Position numbers and translations under genes: made by a program. From Sphingomonas turrisvirgatae (GTDB lineage: Bacteria; Pseudomonadota; Alphaproteobacteria; Sphingomonadales; Sphingomonadaceae), in the NCBI RefSeq assembly GCF_001721295.1, contig NZ_MDDS01000024.1:175924-239923 (forward strand): a DNA stretch of 64,000 nt, read 5' to 3'. Every line of letters begins with the position of its first letter. Positions within the stretch are counted from its first letter, which is position 1. The notes under the pieces were generated by a model, which was not told the origin of the DNA, did not search any database, and saw nothing but the letters and a program-made list of their open reading frames with translations. Below, piece after piece: positions 19,931 through 28,732 of the stretch.

Positions 19931-21568
19931 TCAGCCCTGATTGACGAGAGCGCGGATCAACACGCTCATATTGTTGATGAACGTGCCGGTCGAGATGCCG
20001 GGCGGGCCGCTCGGCTCTGTGAAGGGCGAGGTGTCCCATTCGTCGCCCACCTGGCCGCGATCGACGAAGCCGGGCGGAGGCGCCGCCGGCGGATTAGGGC
20101 GCCAGGGATGGCTGGTCGTGCGCAGTTCGACCGACCAGCAGCCATCCTTATCGAGCGAGCGTATCAGGCTTGCGGCATCATGCGGGCCGGGTTTGGCCGC
20201 CGTGACGTTGAGGTCCGATCCGCCGACGCCGCGCACCACGACATAGCGCGGCAGCAGCGAGGGGCCGCGCCCGAGCAGCGGAGAATCGCGCGTGACCTGC
20301 GCGGCGGGCAGCGCCGTCAGCCGGGCCAGGCGGCTGCGCAGCGCGGTGGTGTCGACGCGTTTTTCCGCGACCTGATCGGTCATGTCATAATCGACATAAT
20401 ATTCGCCGTTATGGGCGTTCGAGCCGCGGCGATGGACCGCCAGCGGGCGATTGGTGCCGACCTCGATGAAGCGATACTGGTTGCGGCCGTCGCGATGCGC
20501 GCTGCGCGGCGCCTCCACTCGATCCAGCCAATCGATCGATTGCGCGATCGGCGAGAGATATTTGGCGTCGCCGGTCAGTTCATAGAAGTCCATCAGCTTG
20601 ACCAGCGCCGAGGCCGTGGTGTGCGGCGACAGCGCGGCAGGCTCGTACGTGCGCGCGCCGGCCGGCTTCAAGTTGTGCGCGCTATATTGCAGCGCCCAAC
20701 CGGGCGAAGGCATCGGCTGACGCAGCGCAAGATAGCAGTCCATCGCACGCCGGATCGGCTCGCGCACGCGCTGGTCGCCAAACTGCTGCAGCACGAGCAG
20801 GAGGAAGTCGATATTCTCCTCTGCCACTTCGTCGTTGAGCGTGACATGGCCGGTATAGTCGGCATGCCCCTTGTTCGCGAAGGGCGCCGCGCGCGGGTAA
20901 CGCTGCGGCCAGCCGCCGGAGGGATATTGGCTGGTCAGCACGAAGTCGATCGCGCGGGCGAGCGGCGCGCGATATTTGGCCTGTTTTTTGATGACATAGA
21001 GCCGCAGCAGCAGCCGGGCGCATTCGATCGTCGCGAGATCGTCGAACGTCGCGTTGCCATAATAATGCTGGAACTCCTCGAGCCGCCAGCCGCTGGCGCC
21101 GATCGTCTCGTACCAGCGGCGGATCGATGCCTCACCCGCGAAGTCGATGACGTAATTCCATCCGCCGCTGGGATGCTGGCCGCGCACGAGCGCATCGGCG
21201 GCGCGTTCGGCGGCGAGATAATAGCGTTCGTCGCCGGTCGCGCGCCAAGCGTCGAGGAAGATCTGCCCCATTTCCGGCGTGCCGGGTGCCTGAGTCCAGA
21301 TCATCGTCGGATAAGCCTCCATCTCGCCCCAGCGGCGCGAGAAATCGGCGAGATAGGACCAGACATAGCCGCCCTGATACGCGACCTTGTCCGTCATGAA
21401 GCGCGTGGCGCGCAGCATCGCGCCGCGGATCGCCGCCTTGTCGGTCGCGCCGGGGATCGCCGCCTTGTCGGCCGCGGTCGAGACCGCCTTGTTTGCCGCG
21501 GCTGCGGGGCCAAGGCCGGCCAGCGGCAGCGCCGCACCTGCGGCGAGCAGTCGGCGTCGGTCTATCAT
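19931..21568 (-). CDS. Secreted pectate lyase, PL10-like (PelA/Pel-15E type)
   Basis: The 545-residue protein starts with a twin-arginine-like signal (DRRRLLAAGAALPLAG). The body is an alpha/alpha-barrel-type lyase with repeated helix pairs. A GWNYVIDF region precedes the characteristic SGGWPQRYP motif, and a HVTLNDE segment follows, as in PelA/Pel-15E (TIGR02474) pectate lyases. These enzymes cleave polygalacturonate by beta-elimination with calcium. The start at 21568 has a GGGAGAGG ribosome site; the longer open frame to 21898 overlaps the pectinesterase gene and is arginine-rich shadow. The CE8 esterase gene lies 32 bases upstream on the same strand, so de-esterification and cleavage are co-encoded. 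The family is well supported, the exact substrate less so. Confidence 0.82.
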   Translation of the reverse strand: MIDRRRLLAAGAALPLAGLGPAAAANKAVSTAADKAAIPGATDKAAIRGAMLRATRFMTDKVAYQGGYVWSYLADFSRRWGEMEAYPTMIWTQAPGTPEMGQIFLDAWRATGDERYYLAAERAADALVRGQHPSGGWNYVIDFAGEASIRRWYETIGASGWRLEEFQHYYGNATFDDLATIECARLLLRLYVIKKQAKYRAPLARAIDFVLTSQYPSGGWPQRYPRAAPFANKGHADYTGHVTLNDEVAEENIDFLLLVLQQFGDQRVREPIRRAMDCYLALRQPMPSPGWALQYSAHNLKPAGARTYEPAALSPHTTASALVKLMDFYELTGDAKYLSPIAQSIDWLDRVEAPRSAHRDGRNQYRFIEVGTNRPLAVHRRGSNAHNGEYYVDYDMTDQVAEKRVDTTALRSRLARLTALPAAQVTRDSPLLGRGPSLLPRYVVVRGVGGSDLNVTAAKPGPHDAASLIRSLDKDGCWSVELRTTSHPWRPNPPAAPPPGFVDRGQVGDEWDTSPFTEPSGPPGISTGTFINNMSVLIRALVNQG

Positions 21569-21600
21569 CTTTGCCTCTCCCATGTTGTTCATTGTGGCGA

Positions 21601-23010
21601 TCAGCGTGGCAGACGTACCGATGCCGGCACGATGCGGGCCGCCGCCTCGCTCGCGACGATCGTGCCGCCGGCAAAGTCGAGCGCAGTCGGTCGCCCCGGT
21701 CCGGACGCGAAGCGCAGTGTGTCGGTGCCGCTGCCGCCGAGGCAGTCGGCCATCGCGCCGCCTGCGTAGCGGAGACGCGGCCGCCCCTTGACCGTGACGA
21801 GTTCGCTGAAGGTGAGGTCGATGCCCGCCGACCCACGGCGTATGGCGGTCACCAGCGGGGCGCCGCGTTCGGGATCCCAGCTGCCGCCAAACGTCCATGC
21901 GGCGTCGACGCGTCTCGCGTCCGGGCTGCCCCAGGCGCTGGCGAGATTGTCCTTCATCCAGGCGAAGTCGCCGCCGCCAGCACGGTGGGAATCGTGGAAA
22001 TAATAACGCGGGCCGAGGCGGTTCTGCGCATCGAGTTCACGGTTCTTGCGCCGGTCCGCTTCGCTCGGCTGCGAGCCGTCGAGCGGATAGATCACGCGAT
22101 AGATCGGGCGATCGCGCATCCGCTCGGAAAAGCGGCAGCCGATCAGGTAGAAGGCGGCATCGACATGATGACGGCCGAGGTAGAAGCCGGGCGGCCCGTC
22201 AAAGGCGGTGTCGACCAGCACGAACTTGTGATCGGGGTGCGTAGCGTAATGCCATATCGCCGCCTCGGCGAAATGATTTGCCGCGAGCACAACCGAATCC
22301 TTCATGTAGCACCAGCCGCGCGGGCAGATGAAATCGACCGAACCCGACACGCGCAGCCGCGCATGGTAATAGCGCCCGCCCTCCTGCGTCAGCGGCGTCG
22401 CGCCGGGTCCTTCGGACCGCCCCTGCTCCGCCTTCGACCGGGTGGTCCGCCAGAGTGAAAGCGTGTCGGCGCCCAGGCTGTAGAGATCGGCGTCCTGGAT
22501 GATCGTGCGGTCGGCATAGCCGAGCACGGCAAAGGCATGCGGGCCGGTCACCCGGACCGTGTTGTGGATGGTCAGGTTCTCGGCGACGAAATCATGCGCC
22601 GAGGATGCGATGTTGAGCACGCCCTTGCCAATGTCGTCGTCCGACCGGTCGGCCGGCGCGTCTGCGATCAGCCGCGCGCCATGGCGGCTTTCGCCGCGCA
22701 GCGTGACATAGGGCGCGGCGACGCGAACCCGCTCTTCATAAACACCGTCGCGCACCAGCACGATCCGGCGCTCGGCATTATCGCTCGGGATCGACTGCAA
22801 GGCAGCGTGGACGGTGGTGAAATCCCCCGACCCGTCGCTGGCCACGACGATATCGGGCGGCTGGACATAGATTGAGGCGGGGGTGGAAGTGGCGGGGGTG
22901 GAAGTGGCCGCGGCGGCCGACGCGCCGCGTTGGCCCAGCGCGAGACAGCCGCTGCCGGCGGGCAGCGTGCCAAGGGTCGCACGGCGGCTGATCGGCTGGC
23001 TCGTCCGCAT
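21601..23010 (-). CDS. Secreted pectin methylesterase (CE8)
   Basis: The 469-residue protein has a signal with an Arg-Arg pair (residues 9-10, possibly Tat) and a right-handed beta-helix pectinesterase domain. The catalytic pattern is intact: Asp182 in GADTL, Asp226 in GSVDF and Arg280 in YLGR correspond to the acid/base, nucleophile and arginine of CE8 enzymes. It removes methyl esters from pectin so that the neighbouring lyase can cut. The ATG at 23010 follows a GGAGAGG site; an ATG four codons upstream overlaps that site and was not chosen. A C-terminal extension after about residue 370 (VDAAWTFGG onward) is beta-rich and has no recognised function. Confidence 0.88.
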   Translation of the reverse strand: MRTSQPISRRATLGTLPAGSGCLALGQRGASAAAATSTPATSTPASIYVQPPDIVVASDGSGDFTTVHAALQSIPSDNAERRIVLVRDGVYEERVRVAAPYVTLRGESRHGARLIADAPADRSDDDIGKGVLNIASSAHDFVAENLTIHNTVRVTGPHAFAVLGYADRTIIQDADLYSLGADTLSLWRTTRSKAEQGRSEGPGATPLTQEGGRYYHARLRVSGSVDFICPRGWCYMKDSVVLAANHFAEAAIWHYATHPDHKFVLVDTAFDGPPGFYLGRHHVDAAFYLIGCRFSERMRDRPIYRVIYPLDGSQPSEADRRKNRELDAQNRLGPRYYFHDSHRAGGGDFAWMKDNLASAWGSPDARRVDAAWTFGGSWDPERGAPLVTAIRRGSAGIDLTFSELVTVKGRPRLRYAGGAMADCLGGSGTDTLRFASGPGRPTALDFAGGTIVASEAAARIVPASVRLPR

Positions 23011-23047
23011 GTGCCTCTCCAAATCGACGGCATCGTGCGCCGCTTAA

Positions 23048-23061
23048 TGGTAACGCTAACA
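23048..23061 (-). promoter_or_regulatory. Candidate LacI-type operator TGTTAGCGTTACCA (minus strand)
   Basis: It lies 38 bases upstream of the methylesterase start and matches the site at 23263 in 13 of 14 positions on the opposite strand. The imperfect palindrome centred on CG is like sugar-responsive LacI-family operators. No LacI gene is in the window. Confidence 0.5.
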
Positions 23062-23191
23062 GCGTGCATGCCGGCCGGCAAGCCGGCTTACTGCATCTAA
23101 GACCGCAAACCGCCAGCTCGTCAGCCCTCGACCATCGGATACTTCGACTGGCCATGTTCAGGCCAAGTAAACACAGCACCAACTTTTTCGT

Positions 23192-23205
23192 TGATACCGG
23201 TGTCA
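23192..23205. promoter_or_regulatory. Candidate operator TGATACCGGTGTCA
   Basis: This is a near-perfect palindrome, with one symmetric mismatch from TGACACCGGTGTCA. It is the third copy of the motif seen at 9199 and 9390 and again lies between divergent pectin-region genes. Confidence 0.5.
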
Positions 23206-23262
23206 GTCTATGCAAAATCAATCGACACACGAGCGCAAGACTCGTCAACGGGGAGAGGGTTA

Positions 23263-23276
23263 TGTTAGCGTTATCA
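23263..23276 (+). promoter_or_regulatory. Candidate LacI-type operator TGTTAGCGTTATCA
   Basis: It lies 203 bases upstream of the TonB-receptor start and is the partner of the inverted copy at 23048. Two copies about 215 bases apart could be bridged by one tetramer, but that is speculation. Confidence 0.5.
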
Positions 23277-23478
23277 CGCATAGCCGGCTGCTGTTCGTCA
23301 GCCTTTCACACAGTCCATCGTCGCGCCTCGGCCCCATGCCCAGCAGGGGCATCGCGGTCGCGCGTCCTGACGCTGCGCATCCCGACCCCGCACGCCGCCC
23401 GATAAGCTCACGGCCGACCGCACCGGCCGGACACCGATCACGGCGCCGCGCGCCGCACGAACAACTGGGGAACCCAAC

Positions 23479-26400
23479 ATGCACATTTCGTCGTCCTTGC
23501 GAGTCAACAGCTCGGTTCTAGCGCTTGCCTGCATCATCGCCGGCACCTCGACCGCGGCGGCGCAGACCGCGTCAGCACCCCAGGAAGCGGCCGGCCCACA
23601 AGACCCCGCCGCGCCGAGCGATGCCGAAGTCGCCGAGGGCGAGATCGTCGTCAGCGGGTTCCGCGCCTCGCTGCAGAGTGCGTTGAACACCAAGCGCGAG
23701 GCGACGGTGCAGGTCGATGCGATCAATGCCGAGGATATCGCCGACTTCCCGGACACCAATCTCGCCGAGTCGCTTCAGCGCCTGCCGGGCGTGTCGATCG
23801 ACCGCGACAATGGCGAAGGGCGCGGCATCACCGTGCGCGGCCTGGGCGGCGACTTCAACCGCACCCGGCTGAACGGGCTCGAGGCGCTGGCGACGGCGGG
23901 CGCCAACGACAACGGGTCCTCGCCCAACCGCAGCCGCAGCTTCGACTACAACACCTTTGCGTCCGAGCTGTTCAATTCGCTCAAGGTGCAGAAGACGCCA
24001 TCGGCCGAGACCGACGAAGGTTCGCTCGGCGCGACGATCGACCTGCAGACCGGGCGGCCGTTCGATTACAAGAAGGCGACGTTCGCGCTGTCGGCCGAGG
24101 GCAGCTATCAGAAGAACAGCAAGGAATGGTCGCCGCGTATCGCCGGCCTCGCCTCGACCCGTTTTGCGGGCGGCGACATGGGCATCCTGATTTCGGGCGC
24201 CTATTCCAAATCGTCGAACGAACTGGACCAGTATCGGCGCGGCGTTGGCCAGTCCGACTATCTCTATCGCGGTTCGACCTGGGCGGGCAACGAATCCCCG
24301 CCGCGCGCCGGCTTCTCGGCTCCGGTCGGAACGACGTTCGGCACCAACATTACCAACCCGGACGCACTTGCGTTCCAGACCGGCTCCGATCCGGCGGCCT
24401 ATGCCAAACTGTATCCCGGCGCGCCGTTCAACACGCCGGGGCGGTTCGACGATTCGCTCGTACGCATCCCCGCGCTCGCCTCGCTTGAGCAGCAGGACGT
24501 CAAGAACGAGCGGCTGGGCATCACGGCATCCTATCAGTGGCAGATTTCGGGCCGCACCCGGCTGTCGATCGACGGCGCCTATTCGCGGCTGAAGAACGAC
24601 AGCACCTATTACCAGGTCTCGTCCGTCGGCCTCAATCGCAACAACACCAACGCGGCCTACAACACCGCCGGCAACAATCTGACGCCGACCGCCGCGCGCG
24701 CGCTGTATCCGGGCCTGTGCACGCCCAATGCCGGCAGCAGCCTGGTTCCGCCGCAGGATTGCGGGCAGGAACTTTACGGCAGCACGCCCGCGTTCGCGAC
24801 GGCGTTCGACCAGAATGGCAACCGCGTCGCTTCGGTACTGGGCGCCGCGGCCGTCGTGCCGGGCGGCGTGTCGCCGGCCAACGCCAACATCTTCTCGACC
24901 AACCCGTTCAACCTCGACCCGTACGACTATTACAACAATCCCAATTCGGTCGGGTACATCCCCTCGACCAACCGGCTCGCTTTTCGCGGTCAGCTGATCG
25001 GCCGGCCAGCAGTCGACGTGCTCGACGCGAACGTGACCAACGGGCTTGCCGACTATCTGGTGCTGCGCAACGTCGACTTCCGTTCGGCCGCCGACCATGC
25101 CGACTATGTTACCGAGTTCAAGCAAGGGTCGATCGACCTGACGCATGACTTCAGCGACACGTTCAAGGTGCAGTTCATCGGCGGTTATTCGGAGTCGACA
25201 AACAACCAGCGCGGCCTGCTCGTCGAGTATAACCGCATGGATAGCCCGGGCAATTTCGTCTATGACGAACGCGGCGACGGCAGCATGCCCAAGATCGATT
25301 TCGGCTTCGACGCCGCCGACCCGAACAACTGGGAAACGGTCAAGGGTTTTTCGGCGATCCGGCACACGCGGCGCTTCGTCAAGAACACCTACAAGCAGGG
25401 CAAGATCGATTTCGACTGGCAGGCCAATGACGAGCTGAACATCGGCTTTGGCGGCAATTACCGCGAATATTCGTTCAACACCTCGTTCTTCGAGCGCAAT
25501 ACCGACACGCTCAACCCAACGCTGCGCGAAGCGGGCGTGGCGACCGCGCAGACCGGGCGGGTGATCCAGTTCGGCCAGGGGCTGAACGTGCCGGCGGGCA
25601 CGCTCAGCAGCTTCTATGCCCCCGATATCGACAAGTTCGACGCGGTCTTCGACTTCACCTGCAACTGCGTCAACAAATGGGGCGACTGGCGCCTGACCAA
25701 CCGGCGCAACGGCGGCCGCGAGAATTTCGGCGTCACCGAAAAGGATACCGGCCTCTACTTCCAGCTCGACTGGAACAGCGAATTGTTCGGCCGCCCGTTC
25801 CGCGGCAATGCCGGCACGCGCATTGCGATCACCGACATCACGTCGAACGGCACGACCCAGGCCGGGCGTCCGATCGTCGGCAAGAATCGCTACACCGACT
25901 ATCTGCCCTCGATCAACGCGGTGTACGAGCCGATCGACGACGTGCTGGTCCGCCTGTCGGCATCGCGCGTGATGGCACGGCCGCTGCTGGGCAACCTGTC
26001 GCCGACGATCACCGCGATCTCGGTCCCGAACACTGGCGACACGGTCGGCGCGACGCTGACCGTCGGCAACCCGCAGCTCGAACCGTTCCGCTCGACCAAT
26101 TACGACGCCAGCATCGAATGGTATTTCGCCAAGGGCGGCCTGCTCAGCCTGGCGCTGTTCCAGAAGGATATCGAAAGCTTCCCGCAGACGATCTTCTACA
26201 CCGCCCAGCTAAGCCAGTTCGCGGACGCGGCGACGATCGCGGCGATCCGTGAGCAGTTCACCAACCTCAACCAGCTCGCCTATCTCGACAACAACTATCC
26301 CTTCACCGCGCGCCAGTTCCGCGATGCGCCAGGCGGGTATCTGCGCGGTCTGGAAGCGAGCTTCCAGATGGACTTCACCTTCCTGCCGGGCTTGCTCAAG

Positions 26401-26913
26401 AATTTCGGCGTGCAGGCGAACTACACCTATATCAAGTCGGAGCTGAACTACATCCTCGACCCCGGCACCACCAACGCGCTGGGGCAGCAGGTCGTACCAC
26501 AGACGCTGGGCAAGGGTCCTTTCCTGGGCGTGTCGCCCCAGGCGTTCAACGCGACGCTCTATTACGAATCCGACCGGTTGCGCGCACGTGTCTCGGTAGC
26601 CAACCGCAAGGGCTTTTCGGCGACCTATCCGATCGCATCGGGCTCCTGCTCCCCGGGCATCACGAACCCGACCGCGACCGGCGCGACCGTGTGCGACGGC
26701 CCGCTCGTCAACGACTTCGTCTACACGCGCGGCACGACGAACGTCGACGCGTCGATGAGCTACAAGCTCACCGACTGGTTCTCGATCAGCGCCGAAGGCC
26801 TGAACCTTACCAATCAGACCAGCGACCAATATGCCTATCAGGGCCAGGAAGCGGTGAGCCGTTATGCAAGCTCGGGCCCGATCTATCGTGTGGGCGCGCG
26901 CCTGCGCTTCTGA
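23479..26913 (+). CDS. TonB-dependent receptor, probable pectin-oligosaccharide importer
   Basis: The 1144-residue outer-membrane receptor has a signal peptide (cleavage near AAAQ, residue 29), an EGEIVVSGFRASL TonB-box region, a plug with LAESLQRLPGVSIDRD and RGLGGDFNRTRLNG, and a long barrel ending in the aromatic VGARLRF. It is of the same TIGR01782 type as the receptor at 6263 but about 190 residues longer, mainly in extracellular loops. It is divergent from the pectin methylesterase and lyase genes and shares their operator motifs, so uptake of oligogalacturonides is the best guess. The start has a GGGGAA ribosome site 9 bases upstream. Confidence 0.92.
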   Translation: MHISSSLRVNSSVLALACIIAGTSTAAAQTASAPQEAAGPQDPAAPSDAEVAEGEIVVSGFRASLQSALNTKREATVQVDAINAEDIADFPDTNLAESLQRLPGVSIDRDNGEGRGITVRGLGGDFNRTRLNGLEALATAGANDNGSSPNRSRSFDYNTFASELFNSLKVQKTPSAETDEGSLGATIDLQTGRPFDYKKATFALSAEGSYQKNSKEWSPRIAGLASTRFAGGDMGILISGAYSKSSNELDQYRRGVGQSDYLYRGSTWAGNESPPRAGFSAPVGTTFGTNITNPDALAFQTGSDPAAYAKLYPGAPFNTPGRFDDSLVRIPALASLEQQDVKNERLGITASYQWQISGRTRLSIDGAYSRLKNDSTYYQVSSVGLNRNNTNAAYNTAGNNLTPTAARALYPGLCTPNAGSSLVPPQDCGQELYGSTPAFATAFDQNGNRVASVLGAAAVVPGGVSPANANIFSTNPFNLDPYDYYNNPNSVGYIPSTNRLAFRGQLIGRPAVDVLDANVTNGLADYLVLRNVDFRSAADHADYVTEFKQGSIDLTHDFSDTFKVQFIGGYSESTNNQRGLLVEYNRMDSPGNFVYDERGDGSMPKIDFGFDAADPNNWETVKGFSAIRHTRRFVKNTYKQGKIDFDWQANDELNIGFGGNYREYSFNTSFFERNTDTLNPTLREAGVATAQTGRVIQFGQGLNVPAGTLSSFYAPDIDKFDAVFDFTCNCVNKWGDWRLTNRRNGGRENFGVTEKDTGLYFQLDWNSELFGRPFRGNAGTRIAITDITSNGTTQAGRPIVGKNRYTDYLPSINAVYEPIDDVLVRLSASRVMARPLLGNLSPTITAISVPNTGDTVGATLTVGNPQLEPFRSTNYDASIEWYFAKGGLLSLALFQKDIESFPQTIFYTAQLSQFADAATIAAIREQFTNLNQLAYLDNNYPFTARQFRDAPGGYLRGLEASFQMDFTFLPGLLKNFGVQANYTYIKSELNYILDPGTTNALGQQVVPQTLGKGPFLGVSPQAFNATLYYESDRLRARVSVANRKGFSATYPIASGSCSPGITNPTATGATVCDGPLVNDFVYTRGTTNVDASMSYKLTDWFSISAEGLNLTNQTSDQYAYQGQEAVSRYASSGPIYRVGARLRF

Positions 26914-26920
26914 CCGGAAC

Positions 26921-26950
26921 GGCGGGCGGGGGGGTTGATCGCCGCCCGCC
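26921..26950 (+). terminator. GC-rich hairpin after the TonB receptor
   Basis: A perfect 9-bp stem (GGCGGGCGG / CCGCCCGCC) begins 8 bases after the receptor stop. Only a short, mixed T content follows, so termination efficiency is uncertain. Confidence 0.45.
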
Positions 26951-27034
26951 TGTTCGCCGCCGCCACGATCTGCCAGCGTTGCTTGCCGCATGGGGGTGAC
27001 GGCCGGCTACCCAGGCGCTAATCGGCGCAGCATC

Positions 27035-28255
27035 ATGACGCAATTCAAGTCCGATCTGCTCCGCCTGCTCGACCAGCGCGGCTATATCCATCAGGTGACC
27101 GACGCCGCCGCGCTCGACGCGCTTGCCGCAAAGCAGATCGTGCCGGGCTATATCGGCTTCGACCCCACTGCGCCCTCGCTCCATGTCGGCAGCCTGGTGC
27201 AGATCATGCTGCTGCGCCGCCTGCAACAGGCGGGGCACAAGCCGATCGTGCTGATGGGCGGCGGCACCGGAAAGATCGGCGACCCCAGCTTCAAGGACGA
27301 AGCGCGCAAGCTGATGACCGACGAGGTCATCGCCGCCAACGTCGCGTCGATCAAGACCGTGTTCGCCAAGTTCCTGACCTTCGGCGACGGCCCGACCGAC
27401 GCCGTGATGGTCGACAATGCCGACTGGCTCGACCGCCTCGAATACATCCCGTTCCTGCGCGACATCGGCAAGCATTTCTCGATCAACCGGATGCTCAGCT
27501 TCGATTCGGTGAAGCTGCGGCTCGACCGCGAGCAATCGCTCAGCTTCCTCGAGTTCAATTACATGATCCTGCAGGGCTATGACTTCCTGGAGCTGTCGCG
27601 CCGCGCTGGGGTGCGGCTGCAGATGGGCGGGTCGGACCAGTGGGGCAATATCGTCAACGGCATCGAACTTGCCCGCCGCGTCGATGCGACCGAGGTCTAT
27701 GGCGTTACCACGCCGCTGATCACCACGGCGGACGGCGGCAAGATGGGCAAGACCATGTCGGGTGCGGTCTGGCTGAACGACGACGCCCTGCCCGCATTCG
27801 ATTACTGGCAGTTCTGGCGCAACACCGACGACCGCGATGTGGGCCGGTTCCTGCGCCTGTTCACCGACCTGCCGCTGGACGAGATCGAGCGGCTGGAGCG
27901 CCTTGAGGGCGCGGAGATCAACGAGGCGAAGAAGGTGCTGGCGACTGAGGCGACCGCCATGTGCCGCGGCCGCGCGGCCGCCGATGCTGCGGCGGAGACG
28001 GCAAGGCTGACGTTCGAGCAAGGCGTGTCGGGCGACGCGCTGCCGACGCTGGCGGTCCCGGCCGAGGGCATCGGCATCGTTCAGGCGTTCACCGAGATCG
28101 GCTTTGCGACGTCCAACAAGGAAGTGAAGCGCAAGATCGAGGAAGGCGCGATCCGCCTCAATGGCGAGAAGGTCGGCGGCGTCGGTGCCGTGGTGCGCCC
28201 GGGCGACAAGATCAGCTTTGGCCAGAAAAAACACGGCATGATCGTCGCGCGCTGA
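27035..28255 (+). CDS. tyrS: Tyrosyl-tRNA synthetase
   Basis: The 406-residue class I aminoacyl-tRNA synthetase charges tRNA-Tyr in the cytoplasm. The HIGH-type motif is HVGS (from His50), the KMSKS-type loop is KMGKT (236-240), and the tyrosine-binding GGSDQWGNI segment lies between them. The last about 65 residues form an S4-like RNA-binding domain ([20 protein letters not shown]). The start at 27035 matches the family N-terminus ([16 protein letters not shown]); an upstream ATG at 26990 would add 15 unrelated residues. No strong ribosome site precedes it. A small inverted repeat TAGCG-TTT-CGCTA follows the stop at 28256-28268. Confidence 0.97.
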   Translation: MTQFKSDLLRLLDQRGYIHQVTDAAALDALAAKQIVPGYIGFDPTAPSLHVGSLVQIMLLRRLQQAGHKPIVLMGGGTGKIGDPSFKDEARKLMTDEVIAANVASIKTVFAKFLTFGDGPTDAVMVDNADWLDRLEYIPFLRDIGKHFSINRMLSFDSVKLRLDREQSLSFLEFNYMILQGYDFLELSRRAGVRLQMGGSDQWGNIVNGIELARRVDATEVYGVTTPLITTADGGKMGKTMSGAVWLNDDALPAFDYWQFWRNTDDRDVGRFLRLFTDLPLDEIERLERLEGAEINEAKKVLATEATAMCRGRAAADAAAETARLTFEQGVSGDALPTLAVPAEGIGIVQAFTEIGFATSNKEVKRKIEEGAIRLNGEKVGGVGAVVRPGDKISFGQKKHGMIVAR

Positions 28256-28349
28256 TAGCGTTTCGCTAACCACGCCGATTCCGTTCCCGTTTACGCGCCG
28301 CCATTACCCATGATGACAATGGCTTAGCCCAGGTAGGGGCTCGGCCGAT

Positions 28350-28682
28350 GTGGGGCATCGCGTGACGTATCAATTCGCGAGAGTAGCAGCGGACGAGCGG
28401 CGGGCCGCGGAACGGGACGAGGTCCATTATCGCGCCCGCGCCTTCGGTCCCGACGCGCAGCCCCGCACCCTGCTGGTGGTCAACATTTCGCCGCACGGCC
28501 TGATGGCGCGATGCGAGGCGACGTTTGCCGCGGGCGATCGCCTGCGCATCATGCTGCCGGTGGTCGGCGTGGTGGTGGCCGAGATCCGCTGGTGCCTGGG
28601 CGGGCGACTTGGCGTCAATTTCGAAACCGCGATCGACCTTGCCAGCTATTACGAACTGCTGGCGACGCTGCTGAAGAAGTAG
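28350..28682 (+). CDS. PilZ-domain protein
   Basis: The product is about 110 residues and essentially one PilZ domain: an early ERRAAERDEVHYRARAF segment, NISPHGLMARC in the place of the D/N-x-S-x-x-G motif, and a conserved LGVNF near the end. PilZ domains bind cyclic di-GMP through an arginine-rich N-terminal loop; the arginines around residues 17-22 could do so, but the spacing is not canonical. The GTG at 28350, with AGGGG upstream, is the likely start, and a second GTG at 28362 is possible. It stands alone between tyrS and recG. Confidence 0.75.
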   Translation: MGHRVTYQFARVAADERRAAERDEVHYRARAFGPDAQPRTLLVVNISPHGLMARCEATFAAGDRLRIMLPVVGVVVAEIRWCLGGRLGVNFETAIDLASYYELLATLLKK

Positions 28683-28732
28683 TCGGTTCACGCCAAGCTT
28701 AATCTCTGCGCCTGGCGCGAACCGCCCTTCTG

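Larger units (their letters stand above)
23011..23478. promoter_or_regulatory. Divergent control region between pectin methylesterase and TonB receptor
   Basis: This 468-base gap carries three palindromic candidate operators (23048-23061, 23192-23205, 23263-23276). The region 23085-23275 is richer in A and T than its surroundings. The last 200 bases before the receptor are GC-rich and show no gene on either strand. A convincing -35/-10 pair was not identified. Confidence 0.55.
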
